Source: Capillidium heterosporum (taxonomy: Eukaryota > Entomophthoromycota > Entomophthoromycetes > Entomophthorales > Capillidiaceae). Taken from it: 64,000 nucleotides of DNA. The notes under the pieces were generated by a model. The model was given only the letters and a program-made list of their open reading frames with translations, made no database searches and was not told the DNA's origin. A program made the translations under genes and the position numbers. Shown here one piece after another: positions 21,606 through 32,829 of the stretch (the stretch's first letter is position 1; each line of letters opens with the position of its first letter). Location: the NCBI GenBank assembly GCA_016630905.1, contig WBMQ01000009.1:1054001-1118000 (forward strand), written 5' to 3'.

Positions 21606-22736
21606 TTAAAATTTTCCGATCCATTTGTTAGATGGCAAGCCGTTTTCAATGCGTTTATCGTTGTAAGATGCAAAATTCTCTAGAGAGTCAAGGTGTACTC
21701 CGTTGGGTAATTTAGCTTCGACGTCTAGTTCGGTGACACCTAGGATGCAAACCATGTTAAATTAATATATTCTAAAAATGAGTACCTGAAGTTGTAGGTG
21801 TAGTTTTGGATATTAGGCTTGTATGTTCTTGAGTTGGTTTAGCGATCTCTAAAATAGGGTAAATCGAACTAATGTAAACTAAAAATGATTACCTGGAGAT
21901 GCGGGCTTAGTTTTAGACTTCAAGCTTGTATTGGACTGAGAAGATTTGGCTTTCGGGTTAAGCTTCGTATTCTTTCCATTGAGTTTATCAAACTTGATGG
22001 CGTTAGAAGGTTCAACTTGTAGGTCTATTTGCTTTTCTATACAAATTATTAAAAATAAAAAAATGAAATCATACCTTTGGAGTGCTTAAGATTTGTAGTT
22101 GTTGAGTTTGGTATCGAAACTGAACTAAAATAGTTAGATTAATAACATAGATACGTACTGTTTGGGGTCAAGTTCTTCCTTGGCAGTCACTTTTCTATCA
22201 TATAAACTCGGCTCACCGTCTTGCTATATACAATGCGTTAACTATATAGTACTGAAATATTTGCAATGGAAATTGCTTACCAGTATACTAGTAGAATCAT
22301 CGAAAGACTCATCTATATTAAAAATTTAGTAAATCCAACAAAACAAAAATGAAATTTAGCAACTGACTTGAAAAGGAGGCTACTTCAAACTCTTCAGCTT
22401 TACTATTAAAACGTATTAGTATATCGTAAATAAAATTGATAACTTGTCGTTTTGGTGTATTTCCTCATTCTTTAAAAATAACTTGGAGAAAATATGGAGG
22501 TCCAATATATACTTTGCGTAGTGTTCTGAATTGTTGAGCTTGAAGGTTGTGTTAGTACTATATGATTGAGATGGACTTACTAGCTTTTTTAAAAAAATTT
22601 TAATGATGGTATTAAGCTCACTTTGCTTCTCTAAAGTTGGCTTTTGGCCGTTTAAGATCGATATAATAGAATCTACTAGCTCTATATCCAGCTCGAATAT
22701 TTCACGTATTTCTTTTCTTAAGCTAATAGTTCCCAT
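21606..22736 (-). CDS. Unrecognised many-exon gene with disordered C-terminal half
   Basis: The family is not recognised. From ATG at 22736 about nine short exons chain in frame to TAA at 21606 through GT-AG introns of 35-60 bp, several with CTAAC-like branch sites (for example TACTAACACAACCTTCAAG near 22563). The N-terminal 80 residues are helical (LRKEIREIFELDIELVDSII), recalling the spacing of CUE/ASC-1-type helices, but without the zinc finger or ASCH domain of that family. The rest is acidic then Ser/Thr/Lys-rich (KLNPKAKSSQSNTSLKSKTK). A nuclear or nucleolar protein is possible. The exact 3' end is uncertain because another frame stays open past the stop. Confidence 0.45.
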
Positions 22737-24981
22737 AAGCGTCGAGGTACCGATAAAATGTAGTAGTTGAATTAGAAAGGAAAATTAACGAGTCTATATC
22801 CATCCTAAAAGCTAAATTGAATTTTCTGCTCTTTGATTTTATTGATTGCTCTATACTGTTCAGGGAATTTGGATTGGTTCTTATAAGCTTAATCATAAAA
22901 GCTTATCTGAAATCCGAACAAAATAGTTCCTAATTAGTAAAGAAACTACTCTTGGTTGAACGTAGCTATACTTTTACGGTAATTCATTAGACATAAGTAT
23001 AGAGTGAAAAGTAAAAGAACATAAGAACTATCTATCCATTTGTTTACATATCGGCCTAATTTTATAAGTTAGATCCATTATCCAGCTTTTAAAGTTTTGA
23101 TGAAGAGGCATTATTAGTAGTAACTATTTTGAACAGAGATCATCATACATAGAGCTAGCATATATCTATAAAAACTTTTATTATTGACATCAAGCTATAG
23201 CTTTACACTTGAAGCTCTAATAGAGCTTACACTAATTCTACTTTTTAGTTCTAGGAGTAGAAGATGTTGCTTTCAAATTAAACTTAAATGGTTTAGTATT
23301 TATGTTAACTCTATTTCTTATTCAAATAGTATAGTATCCAAGAATGGTTTAGTTACAAAGCTCTACTTAAATTGGATTACAATCATCACTTTGAAATTGG
23401 CTGATATTTGATTTTCTTATTACCGATTACCATCAACCTCAGCCTATTTAATGTAGTATAGTAAACCAAAGCCCTTAACCTTTTTTAATTTTAGGTTAGT
23501 AGCTATCGATTCATATAGACTTAAAAGTTAACTAGTATCACTATATCCAACTTCTTATATAGGAGCTGAAAGTATATCCTTTTATCCTTATTTATAAGGA
23601 TAGTCTAAAAATCAAAATTTAGCTTAAAATCTTTATATAGGTAGTCTGTACAAGACTTATACTAATAAGGTGTTCTTTAAAAACACAACTTCTAGTATAT
23701 AGTACTACACTGATTTTATTTAATAAAGCTTAATTTATAAATTTATATACTAAATGTGCTTATTAAATAAAGCAGATAAACAGTATTCAAATATATAAAG
23801 CAATAGTATTGATAGATTATTTAGAGAGGTGAAAGTACAAAGTGTAAACAAGTTTTATCTAGCAAGATTGTAGTAGTTTAAAAGAACAGTTTTCAATATT
23901 ATATTTTCTACTCCAGATATAATGGCTTATTTAGCTAACTAATTAGTTTTACCTTTAAGGATTATTTTTATAGTTGAAATTAGGAATCGGTATATACATA
24001 ATAAAAAGTAATGTTTATTTGGCATTCTTGATCAAAAGTTAAAGGTTCTTCCTTAGCTTTACTACCTCCTTTAGAAAAATTAAAATTCTTTACTAATATT
24101 ATAAATTAGATATAGTAAAAGGAAAGCTAATATTTATATTTAATTTCAACTCTTTTACTAAATAGTTTGGTATCAATAGTAAAGCTTTATTTACTATTGT
24201 ATTGTAGATCTAAATATAATAGCCAAATGTATTTACAAGATTTAGTTATTAAAAGAAATAAGTTTTAACTATACTAAAAATATTAGATAAGAAATTTTAA
24301 ATAATAAGCAGACTTGGCTAAAAGCTTATAATAGGATATACTCTTTTATATTTCGATTTCTAGCTTATAGATATCATCAAATAATAATAGAGTCCATATA
24401 AAAAAATATATCTAATAGAGTTTAAAGCTTATAAATGATTATAAGTAGGTATAACAAATAAGATAAAATGTTATATATTAGAGAGTTGTATAGTAAAGCT
24501 ATACTATATTTAAATTTGTTTTTTAAAAAGAAAAAGATAACTTGTAATATATTTAAAAAAGTTTATAAACTATATATTTATTTAGTTTATTTTATATACT
24601 AATTATGTAATATAGTCTATTTTTAGAAATTAAAGGTTTTATATATTCTTATCTTTTATCAATTTTATAAGTAAGGTTTCACCTTATCCAATAGTAGCTT
24701 TTAAAAATAAACTACTATTAGCTAAATCTATAAATTGATAATTAATAGATTTAGTTTATTAGATTAAAAACGTTAATACATAATTAAATATAAAGTTGAA
24801 AATGAATACTAGTACTTTATTGACTAAAAAGTATAGATACTAGTAATTTTATTCAAATATTACCTAATTTTTAACAGGATGTCACTAATATAAGCTTGGA
24901 TGCTTTTGTTAACACTATATGTAAAATTGTTTTCATTCTTCAGTTCTTAAACTTCTAATTCTCAAAGTGCAAATTTATGAA
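22737..24981. other. Very AT-rich, TpA-rich desert
   Basis: More than 2 kb hold no gene. From about 23450 the sequence is strongly A+T-rich with dense TATA, TTAG and CTTATA words and almost no CpG. This is the look of an old insert decayed by C-to-T change. A palindrome ATCCTTATTTATAAGGAT lies at about 23583-23600. No recognisable transposon protein survives in any frame. Confidence 0.45.
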
Positions 24982-26761
24982 ATGGCTAACTTTCATCAGC
25001 AAAGCTCAAACACCAGAAAAACAAATATGATCCAAAGCACTTTGGACAGCTTCTTTCTTAAGAAAGAAGTGCCTGAACCTAGCTTTGTATATGACACCTC
25101 AAGTCAAAGGGAGCTAGACAGTACTCAAGGTAGGGTCCAAAATAAAAGTATATTACCTACTTCACCTTCTCATATCCAACAAAATCGATCACCTCATGAA
25201 GCTTTAACTCAGCAGCATTCAAGAATACCCCTTGCAACTACCATCACAGCAGCTCAACAAAGGCTGAATGGGCAAAACTCAACTATAGCTTCCTCTTTTC
25301 AATCAAAATCACAAACCATTACCACTAATAAGTCACCTGACTATCAAATTTCAAACGCATTTTCATTCCAAAATACCTATGTTGGCGATTATCCAACCCA
25401 AACCTCAACTCCTGCTAGTTTGAAAGGATCATTACTAACCAACTCCGAGATTTCGAGCTTAAGAGGCGAGTCAATTACATCCAATTCCCCAATAGAACTG
25501 CTATCAACTGAGCTCGTTAAATTTGACACTCAAGATCCAGCACCTACTTATTTGAATGAAGATTCGTTTGAGGTAATTTAATATATTTATTTTACTAACA
25601 TGCTAAAGGTCGAGCTAGTTTTGGCAAAGCGTGATAACATCTCTCAGGTAGACTTTTATTCAATTTATATCCTAACAATGGTAGGGAGTAACTGAATATC
25701 TAATTTCTTGGAAGGGCTACGACCAAGATGAGAACATGTGGATACGGTCGGAGGGACTAGAGAGTTGCCGTGAACTTATCGCTATATTTAACGACTCCAC
25801 CAAAGTTTACTCCCAAGCGGATGACTATACTACACCTTATGACCCAGCAGGTTACCAGAACCACGAGAAAATCAAAAATCTGACCTACTTACCCAAGAAC
25901 ATCTACGACTTCATAAAACTAGTCAACAGCAATGATGGCCCTTGTATCTCAATTGTAAATACAGTGGATAAGGAAGGCCCCCCACGAGACTTCACATACA
26001 TAACGTCAAGTATCTTAACGGACGACGTACCCAAACCTGACAAGGATTTTATGTTAGGTTGTTCGTGCCGTAAGAGCTGCAAAGTCCACCTCAAGTGCAG
26101 CTGTTACTCAGCTGACCTCTCCTACCCCTACACCAAGGAAGGTTTACTCAACTTGGAAGCGGGTAACGCCATCTACGAGTGCAACGCCAACTGCAGCTGC
26201 CCCAGGTCATGCGTCAACAGGCTGACCCAACGGGACACCATCGCCAAGTTACAGATTTTCAAAACCGAATTGAAGGGCTGGGGTGTTCGGACCCTCAAAC
26301 CTTTAAAGCAGGGGACCTATGTCGGCGAGTATGTTGGGGAAATCATCACCGACGACCAGGCTGAGGAACGCGGTAAACTCTATGATACCAAAGGATGCTC
26401 CTACCTCTTCGACTTGGACTATAGCACAGGTCCTGGCAATGACTGCTGCTACGTCATCGATGCCTCCAGGTACGCCAACTTCACTCATTTCTTCAACCAC
26501 TCGTGCGACCCCAATTTGATCGTTGTCTCTGTCTTCAACTCGCACCAGAGCCTCGACATTTACCGTCTAGCTTTCTTCACTTCTAGGGACATCAAGCGCA
26601 ACGAAGAGTTGTGCTTCCATTACTCCATGAACAACGACCCTGACAGCGCCGAGGAGATGGAAGTCAATTTAGCCAACAACGAAATGCTCCAGATTAGGAA
26701 TGAGAAGTACAAATGCCACTGTGGGGCTAGTAATTGCTGTGGATTCGTCTTCCTCAACTAG
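24982..26761 (+). CDS. Chromodomain-SET histone H3K9 methyltransferase (SUV39/Clr4 type) with PIP box
   Basis: Three exons (24982-25572, 25609-25647, 25685-26761) encode 568 residues. Order: a disordered Ser/Thr/Gln-rich N-terminus with QSTLDSFF at residues 18-25, a consensus PCNA-interacting PIP box; a chromodomain at about 194-245 (VELVLAKRDN, EYLISWKGYDQDENMW), split by both introns; a Cys-rich pre-SET (GCSCRKSC...CNANCSCPRSCVNR); SET with GWGVRTLKPLKQGTYVGEYVGE, NHSCDPN and the catalytic-region tyrosine in FHYSMNND; and post-SET CHCGASNCCG. It should methylate H3K9 and read the mark through its chromodomain. The start at 24982 is the first ATG. The adjoining AT-rich desert is the sort of DNA such enzymes silence. 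The PIP box is not a known feature of Clr4. Confidence 0.92.
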
Positions 26762-27995
26762 GAGACACATGTTACTGCAAATTCGCTTCAAGTTTCAATG
26801 GGTTCATTAAGCTTTTTAATACTTTGCTACCTAAAAATAAATCTCCTATATAATCTGTAAATCTGGAGATGGTTGGTAGCTTAGAAATTAATATATTTAT
26901 AATACATCAACTTCAATATCGAATCACAAGGTTTAGTACGACTATATACAGGCTTTGCTTTTAATCTATTTCAAATCTTCACAACAGCATTAATCATCTT
27001 TGACTTCTGGTAGTATATTTCGGTCAGTTTTTTCTTATTTAAACTCGATATTATTGTAAAAGTGTACTTATCTATCATCAGTTATATATCACTAATATTT
27101 GTACTTCTCGACGAACCTTATATTCAATTTGGACTATTTTAAGCTTGTAAAACTATTTAGCAAATTTATTATCTAGCAGTGTTTGATTATAAGGCTTTAA
27201 AGTTGTTACTGTAGGTACATTCTACCTTTTACAATTGAAATGGCATCGACTTTAGAAATAGAAAGTAAACTCAAAATCTCCACCTTCCAGCCGTTTCATT
27301 CTTTATCGATAAAAGTTTACTAGATATATCAAAGTACCCATACTTATGGAGGAATAGCTCGAGCTCCATCTTTAGACCTTTATTCTTGCTAAGTTTGGAT
27401 CATATGGGACGAATATTCTGAAACATAATCTAATTCAAAACTATTCAAGCTATGATCGCTTTAGAAGCCGATGTAGAGATCCTACCATTATTAGATAGAC
27501 AATAGTATCTTTATACAGAAGAACTTATCACTTTCATAAAATCAAAATGCTAAATATTCATTGTAATATTAAAAGGATTCAAATCCAGAGTGCCTAGTCG
27601 AACTTAAAAGTATACATGAAGGTCTTGAAAAATTAGCGAGATATAAACTGATAGTAATAAAGGTAAGTAGATAGATATGAAGATATCTCATATTCTTTGA
27701 GCACTACAAATATCCAATAGCATGTACATTTACAAAGAAAAAATATATCACTTTGATCATATAAAAGCATTGACATTTATTTAAGTTGGTGAAGTTTAAA
27801 GCAGTATAAATCAAAAAGGTATATAGAACATAACGATGGCAGATATAAATATTATCAAGCAAATAAAAAGACAAATTTTGGTTAAAAGTATACTAATGTA
27901 GCGTATTACCGTATAACCTACCACCCAGCTTTACAATTTCAATTTTATAGAACCATTAAATTTAAGCTACTCCTAAAAGAAAATTCCACACACGC
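26762..27995. other. Intergenic between convergent SET and VPS29 genes
   Basis: This is the 3' flank of both genes. No coding signal, repeat or RNA gene was recognised. Confidence 0.55.
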
Positions 27996-28769
27996 TTAAT
28001 CCGACTTCTTATAAACAACCGTATCTACCTTGACTTCCTCTTCGATCAGTCGGTAGATGTAGGCGGTTACCATATGGTCTTGAACATCCATAAGCACGAA
28101 AGAGGGGATAGGGTCCGTACTAGTTTAAAAAAATAAATTAACAAAAATATCCAAGGCGCTTATAAAAAATAACAAAACTTACGCTCCACCGAATTGTGAA
28201 GGGACACCGGTAGCTGAGCCGGGGTTGATGAAGAACCTATCCTCCTTGTCGTAAGCCTCCAGCACATGGGTATGACCGAAGACTAAAATGTCGACGCCAA
28301 GTTGACGGGCTTGAGCTTCCAAGGCGTCAGAATTACCCCAAGGGATGACTTGGTGGCCATGGATGATACCAATTTTGTGTTGGCCGTGTACGACTACTTT
28401 GTGGTTGGGCCAGCTACCTACCTTTATTTTCATTGTTCCAATAAATTACTTTTTTGAATTTGAAAAATATACCTGGTCAAAATCACCTTGAACGACGTGG
28501 ACGTCGGGGCAAACGGAACGTAGGTACTCATAAGTTTCGGGAGTGGTCAAGTTACCAGTACATAATATCTGTTGGATACGGCCAGGTATCTATAGAAATA
28601 AAAATTGGCTTTGTTGGTAAATGTCAGAATAAGTTGCTACCATAAGTTTCTTGAATTCGGCTGATAGACCACTGGACCGATCGGGCATAAAGAAGTCACC
28701 TATAGCTAATACTAACTATAGTTGGGTTTTAGGTTCAATAGAAATAAAATTGAAGGTACTTACTACCAT
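27996..28769 (-). CDS. VPS29: Retromer subunit VPS29
   Basis: This is the metallophosphoesterase-fold scaffold of the retromer, which recycles cargo from endosomes to the Golgi. Five exons (28769-28764, 28715-28641, 28589-28473, 28421-28183, 28119-27996) sum to 186 codons plus stop. The first exon is only six bases (ATG GTA) before a perfect GTAAGT donor; with exon 2 it restores MVLVLAIGD, the usual VPS29 start. Motifs: [57 protein letters not shown] and INPGSATG. The end, VYKKSD, is typical. The usual first HxPHR motif reads FMPDR here, in line with VPS29 being catalytically weak or inactive. Confidence 0.93.
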
Positions 28770-29233
28770 GTTGATAAATGTAAATTGGTTGGAATTGAAT
28801 TGGAACTTCTTGGACTAGTTGAACTCAAAGTGAAGTGTAAAGTTTGGGTTTTGGCCAAGTTTGAAGTGGTGACCAAATCACTTAGATTTTCCGAACTAGG
28901 ATTTGGTTTGTTCAAAAAGCAAACCAATTAGCTCCAAAATGAGCTTGGAATTATGTATGGATTCAGCTAAAGCACGCTTATTAGTGAAGCTGTTACATGG
29001 ATACATACTATTGTATATACACATACATAGCTTTAATAATAAAGATAGTGGTATGCGACCCAAAGGATGTCTTACAGCCTGGACTAAAATAAGACAAATT
29101 TCAAACTAAACTATCAACTTCCCAGCCTTAGAAAATAAACCTAATATCCAATCAAAATAAACCAAGCCTTCCTAGATAATGCTCTTTCAAAAATTTAGCT
29201 TATCTCTTTGTAGAAACTTACAAGTGATACAAA
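28770..29233. other. Intergenic, divergent promoter of VPS29 and U2AF
   Basis: About 460 bp separate the divergent starts of VPS29 and the U2AF large subunit. It contains no recognised gene. Confidence 0.55.
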
Positions 29234-30986
29234 ATGGAAGCCGACAATCTTGAGAGCCAACTTTTAGGATGGAATACCCAGAACGAAAATGCACGCGATC
29301 ACGGTAACTATTTATTTAAAATTGGCAACAACTAACTTGAATTTAGAACAGAGGGAGCGTAGAGGCTCAAGTCATAGGGAACGTGACCCTCACCACCAAG
29401 AGAGGGACTCAAGAAGTCACGACCGTGAAAGACGTGATAGAGACCCACGTCTAATGGAACGTGAAGTACGCGATCGTGAACGGGGTAGAGATAGGGAAAG
29501 TCATCGGGAACGGGAACGCATGCGTGATCCTAGGGACCCAGAACGGGAAAGGCTGAGTCGCAGGGAGCGTGAACCAGTTCGTGATGAAAGATTAGGAGGT
29601 GAAAGGGATAGGCGCGAACGGGACCGTAGTCCAAGTCGACGTGAAGCTGGCCATGAACGTGAACGTCCTCGTGAGCGTGAGGAACGCGACCGGGAACGAG
29701 AGTCCCGTCGCCCAAGACGTGGCAGTAGAAGCCGCAGCAACCAACGTCAGAAGTCTCGATCTGTCACCCCCATCCACCGCAAGCAACGCAAGTTAGCAAA
29801 CTGGGACGTACGTCCCGTCGGGTACGACGGTATGTCGGCTGAAGAGGTCAAAGCAACCGGGCATTTCCCTCTACCCGGTCAGATTACGGCACTCAAGTTG
29901 GCTGGTGCATTAGGCGGTCAAGGCTCCCCCAACGGTATGGGATACCCCTTACCTTTTGTCCAGATGCCCCACTGCGCTTCTGGGCCAGCCGCCCAGAACA
30001 TGACCGTCATTAGACAGACTCGCCGACTCTACGTAGGCAACATCCCCTACGCCATCGTCGAAGCGGAAATAGCCGAGTTCTTCAATACAGCTATGATCCA
30101 GTTGAAGTTATGTGAACCGGGAAATCCAGTCGTTTCAGTTTCAATCAACCACGACAAGAACTATGCCTTTGTCGAGTTCCGAACTCCTGAGGAGGCTACC
30201 TCTGCTATGGCTTTCGATGGCGTTGCCTTCCGCCAGCAATCCCTCAAGATCCGTCGCCCCAAGGACTACCAACCCCCTACTGGTAACGAAGGCAACGGTT
30301 CAGCACATATCCCCGGCCAAGTCTCCAGTAACGTCGCCGACAGTCCTGATAAGATTTTTATCGGAGGATTACCTTTGTACTTTACTGAGGATCAGGTCGT
30401 CGAACTATTGTCCACCTTTGGGGAGTTGCGCAGCTTCAACTTGGTCAAGGACCTAGTTACGAACGCCAGTAAAGGTTTCGCCTTTTGCGAATACCTCGAC
30501 CCCGAAGTCACCGACATCGCTTGCAAAGGCTTGAACAACATGGAGATCGGTGACAAGAAGATCTTGATGCAAAGAGCCAGTGTCGGATGCCTCAAAGCTC
30601 CCGGTATGCCCGGTTCTTTGACCAATTCGGTTGGAGGACCTGGTTCGGTTGCCTTCTTCCAGTCAGGTACTACGACTATGGAGCCTTCACCTATACTCCT
30701 CTTTTTGAACATGGTCACCAAAGAGGAGCTCGAAGATGACAACGAATACAACGAAATTATGGAAGAGGTTGAAGAGGAATGCAAGAAATTCGGGCAGGTA
30801 GTCGAGATTAAAATTCCTAGAGGTGCTCAGTTGAAGGAAGATGAGGTGGGCAAGATTTTTGTTCGATTTGAAAATCAAGAGAGTGCAGGAAAGGCGTTGA
30901 GAGCTATCGCCGGCAGGAAATTTGCTGAGAGGACAGTGTTAGGTAGTTATTTCCCCGTCGATAGGTTTGAAAGTGAGGTTAATTAG
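29234..30986 (+). CDS. U2AF large subunit (U2AF65/Prp2-like splicing factor)
   Basis: This protein recognises the polypyrimidine tract and helps load U2 snRNP. Two exons (29234-29303, 29347-30986) encode 569 residues. A long Arg-rich N-terminal region (about 24-170) is built mainly of RE/RD/ER dipeptides rather than RS. WDVRPVGYDGMSAEEVKATG follows, where other U2AF65 proteins have their conserved linker. RRM1 starts near 247 (RRLYVGNIPY), RRM2 near 358 (DKIFIGGLPL). The C-terminal UHM (about 470-569) starts PILLFLNMVTKEEL and includes EVGKIFVRFENQESA. Long antisense open frames across the Arg-rich region are composition artefacts. The many introns nearby fit a need for U2AF. Confidence 0.95.
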
Positions 30987-32829
30987 TGTTAGTGCTAGTA
31001 AAGGTCGATTTTTTATTTTAGGGTTTATTTTGTGTCAGCTTAACTCTCTAGCTAAGATATATATTGAACATTGGATGATTTTTAAGCATTTTACAGGTAG
31101 CTCATATTTGTGTTACTACCTGACAATATACTTTGAGCTATATATCTTTATTTCCATCCTTTTCTCGCTTTAAATCGCTACCCACCCATTTCCCATTGCT
31201 TCAATTAGCTGCCAGCTCACTTAGTCTCTCTTGGATCGATTTCGCTTTATGGATGTAGTTTTTCTAATTTGATTTCGGATTCTCTAGCTGCCGCCTTGCA
31301 GATTAATTTAGTTCTAACCTCCATGATGGACCACTACAACTAGGGCATGTGTTCTCCTTTTCGTTGGAAAGAATTCACCTATACATTATCAAGTTATAAC
31401 TTTCTCCTGAGCCATGGTATATATATTAAGGCTTTTGCACAAAAGAGAATATTTTTTCTTTTGGGTTTTAGATTTAGGTTTTGGTTTGTTAAATACTTTA
31501 ATATTTCTAGCCGATAATATTGCAAGAATTGAAGGTTTTAAGCAACTTTATTGGTTACAAAGAAACTGCTCTATTTATATTAGCCAGCCCACAATATATT
31601 TAAGCTACTTTATTTAAATTTATTAAGTTTAAGAAATAAATTTAGAAAACTAAAACTTTTTATTACTAAAGCTAACTTTGTACATATTATTATATCTATC
31701 TTTCCTATATAGTCTAATTTTCAAAATAGTAGTATAAATAGGATTGTTAAAGAAGAATAAAAGTAGTATATTTATATTTATTTAATATGTAGAATCCGAA
31801 CACTATTCTTTCAAAAGACTAAAATTTTATTTAAACAAACTAGGTACCTAGTTTAAATATTCAAAAGTAATAGATTTTACTAAAAGTATAAGTCCGATAT
31901 TTTATAATATGCCAAAGATTCCTAGTCGCTACTCTATCTAAAATTCTCACTAATTTTGGTAAATTTATAATGACTATCCATCGTTATCAAAGTTTAAACT
32001 TTTAAATACTTGATTTTACTAGTGTTTTTTCAAATATTAGTGTAAAAGGATAATCTTGACAAAATTTAGGACACAAATAACAAAAGATAGAAGTTAGGTG
32101 TTTATTAACTTTCTCTTATAATGAGGACTAATAGCAATATCAACTATACTCCCTACCTCTAAATTTCACCACCCTACTTTATAAACCTAACACTATATAG
32201 CAATATAAATTCATAGCATTTCCTTCACTTCCCTGCAAAAATTGCTTACCAACTGGAAGATTCCAATTTCCAAAAGTATAATCTAGAGCTGAAGAACCCA
32301 ACTATAAACCAACAAAATTTTGTCAGTTCAGGGATACATAGGAACAACTTGTCCCATATACAAGGTGACTTTTACAAATTTTACAAGTGTGGGAATTTTA
32401 CAAATACCATTCGCTTACATTGACCGCTTTTGGAGAACTAATATAAACAAGGTTTCGGTTTACTAAACTTTATGGTTTCTATCTTGATCACCAACTTCTT
32501 CCATTACTTTTATTGGAGTTCAGTTTATCAGATTTATAGTAGGCTTCACCTCGTTCGATCAATAAACAACCACTATCCCTAAACGTGAAAGCATCTGAAT
32601 GGTTCAAATTGGATTTGGCATGCAGTGGATTGCAAATTCATAATTTGCAGCCTTACTAATTTGTTCCACAAGGTTAAAGTATTGTAGCTATTGGGCTAGG
32701 CTTAAACGTAACCAATAACTGAACTAAACTACTTATTAGGCAAAGGTTCAATCCATCTTGTGTCACTATAAAACCTACAAAACCTTGCCTCACTACCACA
32801 ACAACCTTTGTAGTTTTTGCAAACTTGAA
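30987..32829. other. Intergenic, AT-rich
   Basis: The stretch 31400-32130 is strongly AT-rich with decayed-looking frames. No gene, tRNA or transposon domain was recognised. The last 150 bp form the glutamate dehydrogenase promoter. Confidence 0.5.

Noticed and set aside
23184-23411. 75-codon frame in the AT-rich desert
   Set aside because: No coding character; made of TTA/ATT/CTT-type codons expected from composition.
29501-29796. Long antisense and alternate-frame ORFs over the U2AF Arg-rich region
   Set aside because: They mirror the repetitive Arg-rich codons (CGN/GAN) of the real gene and are composition artefacts.
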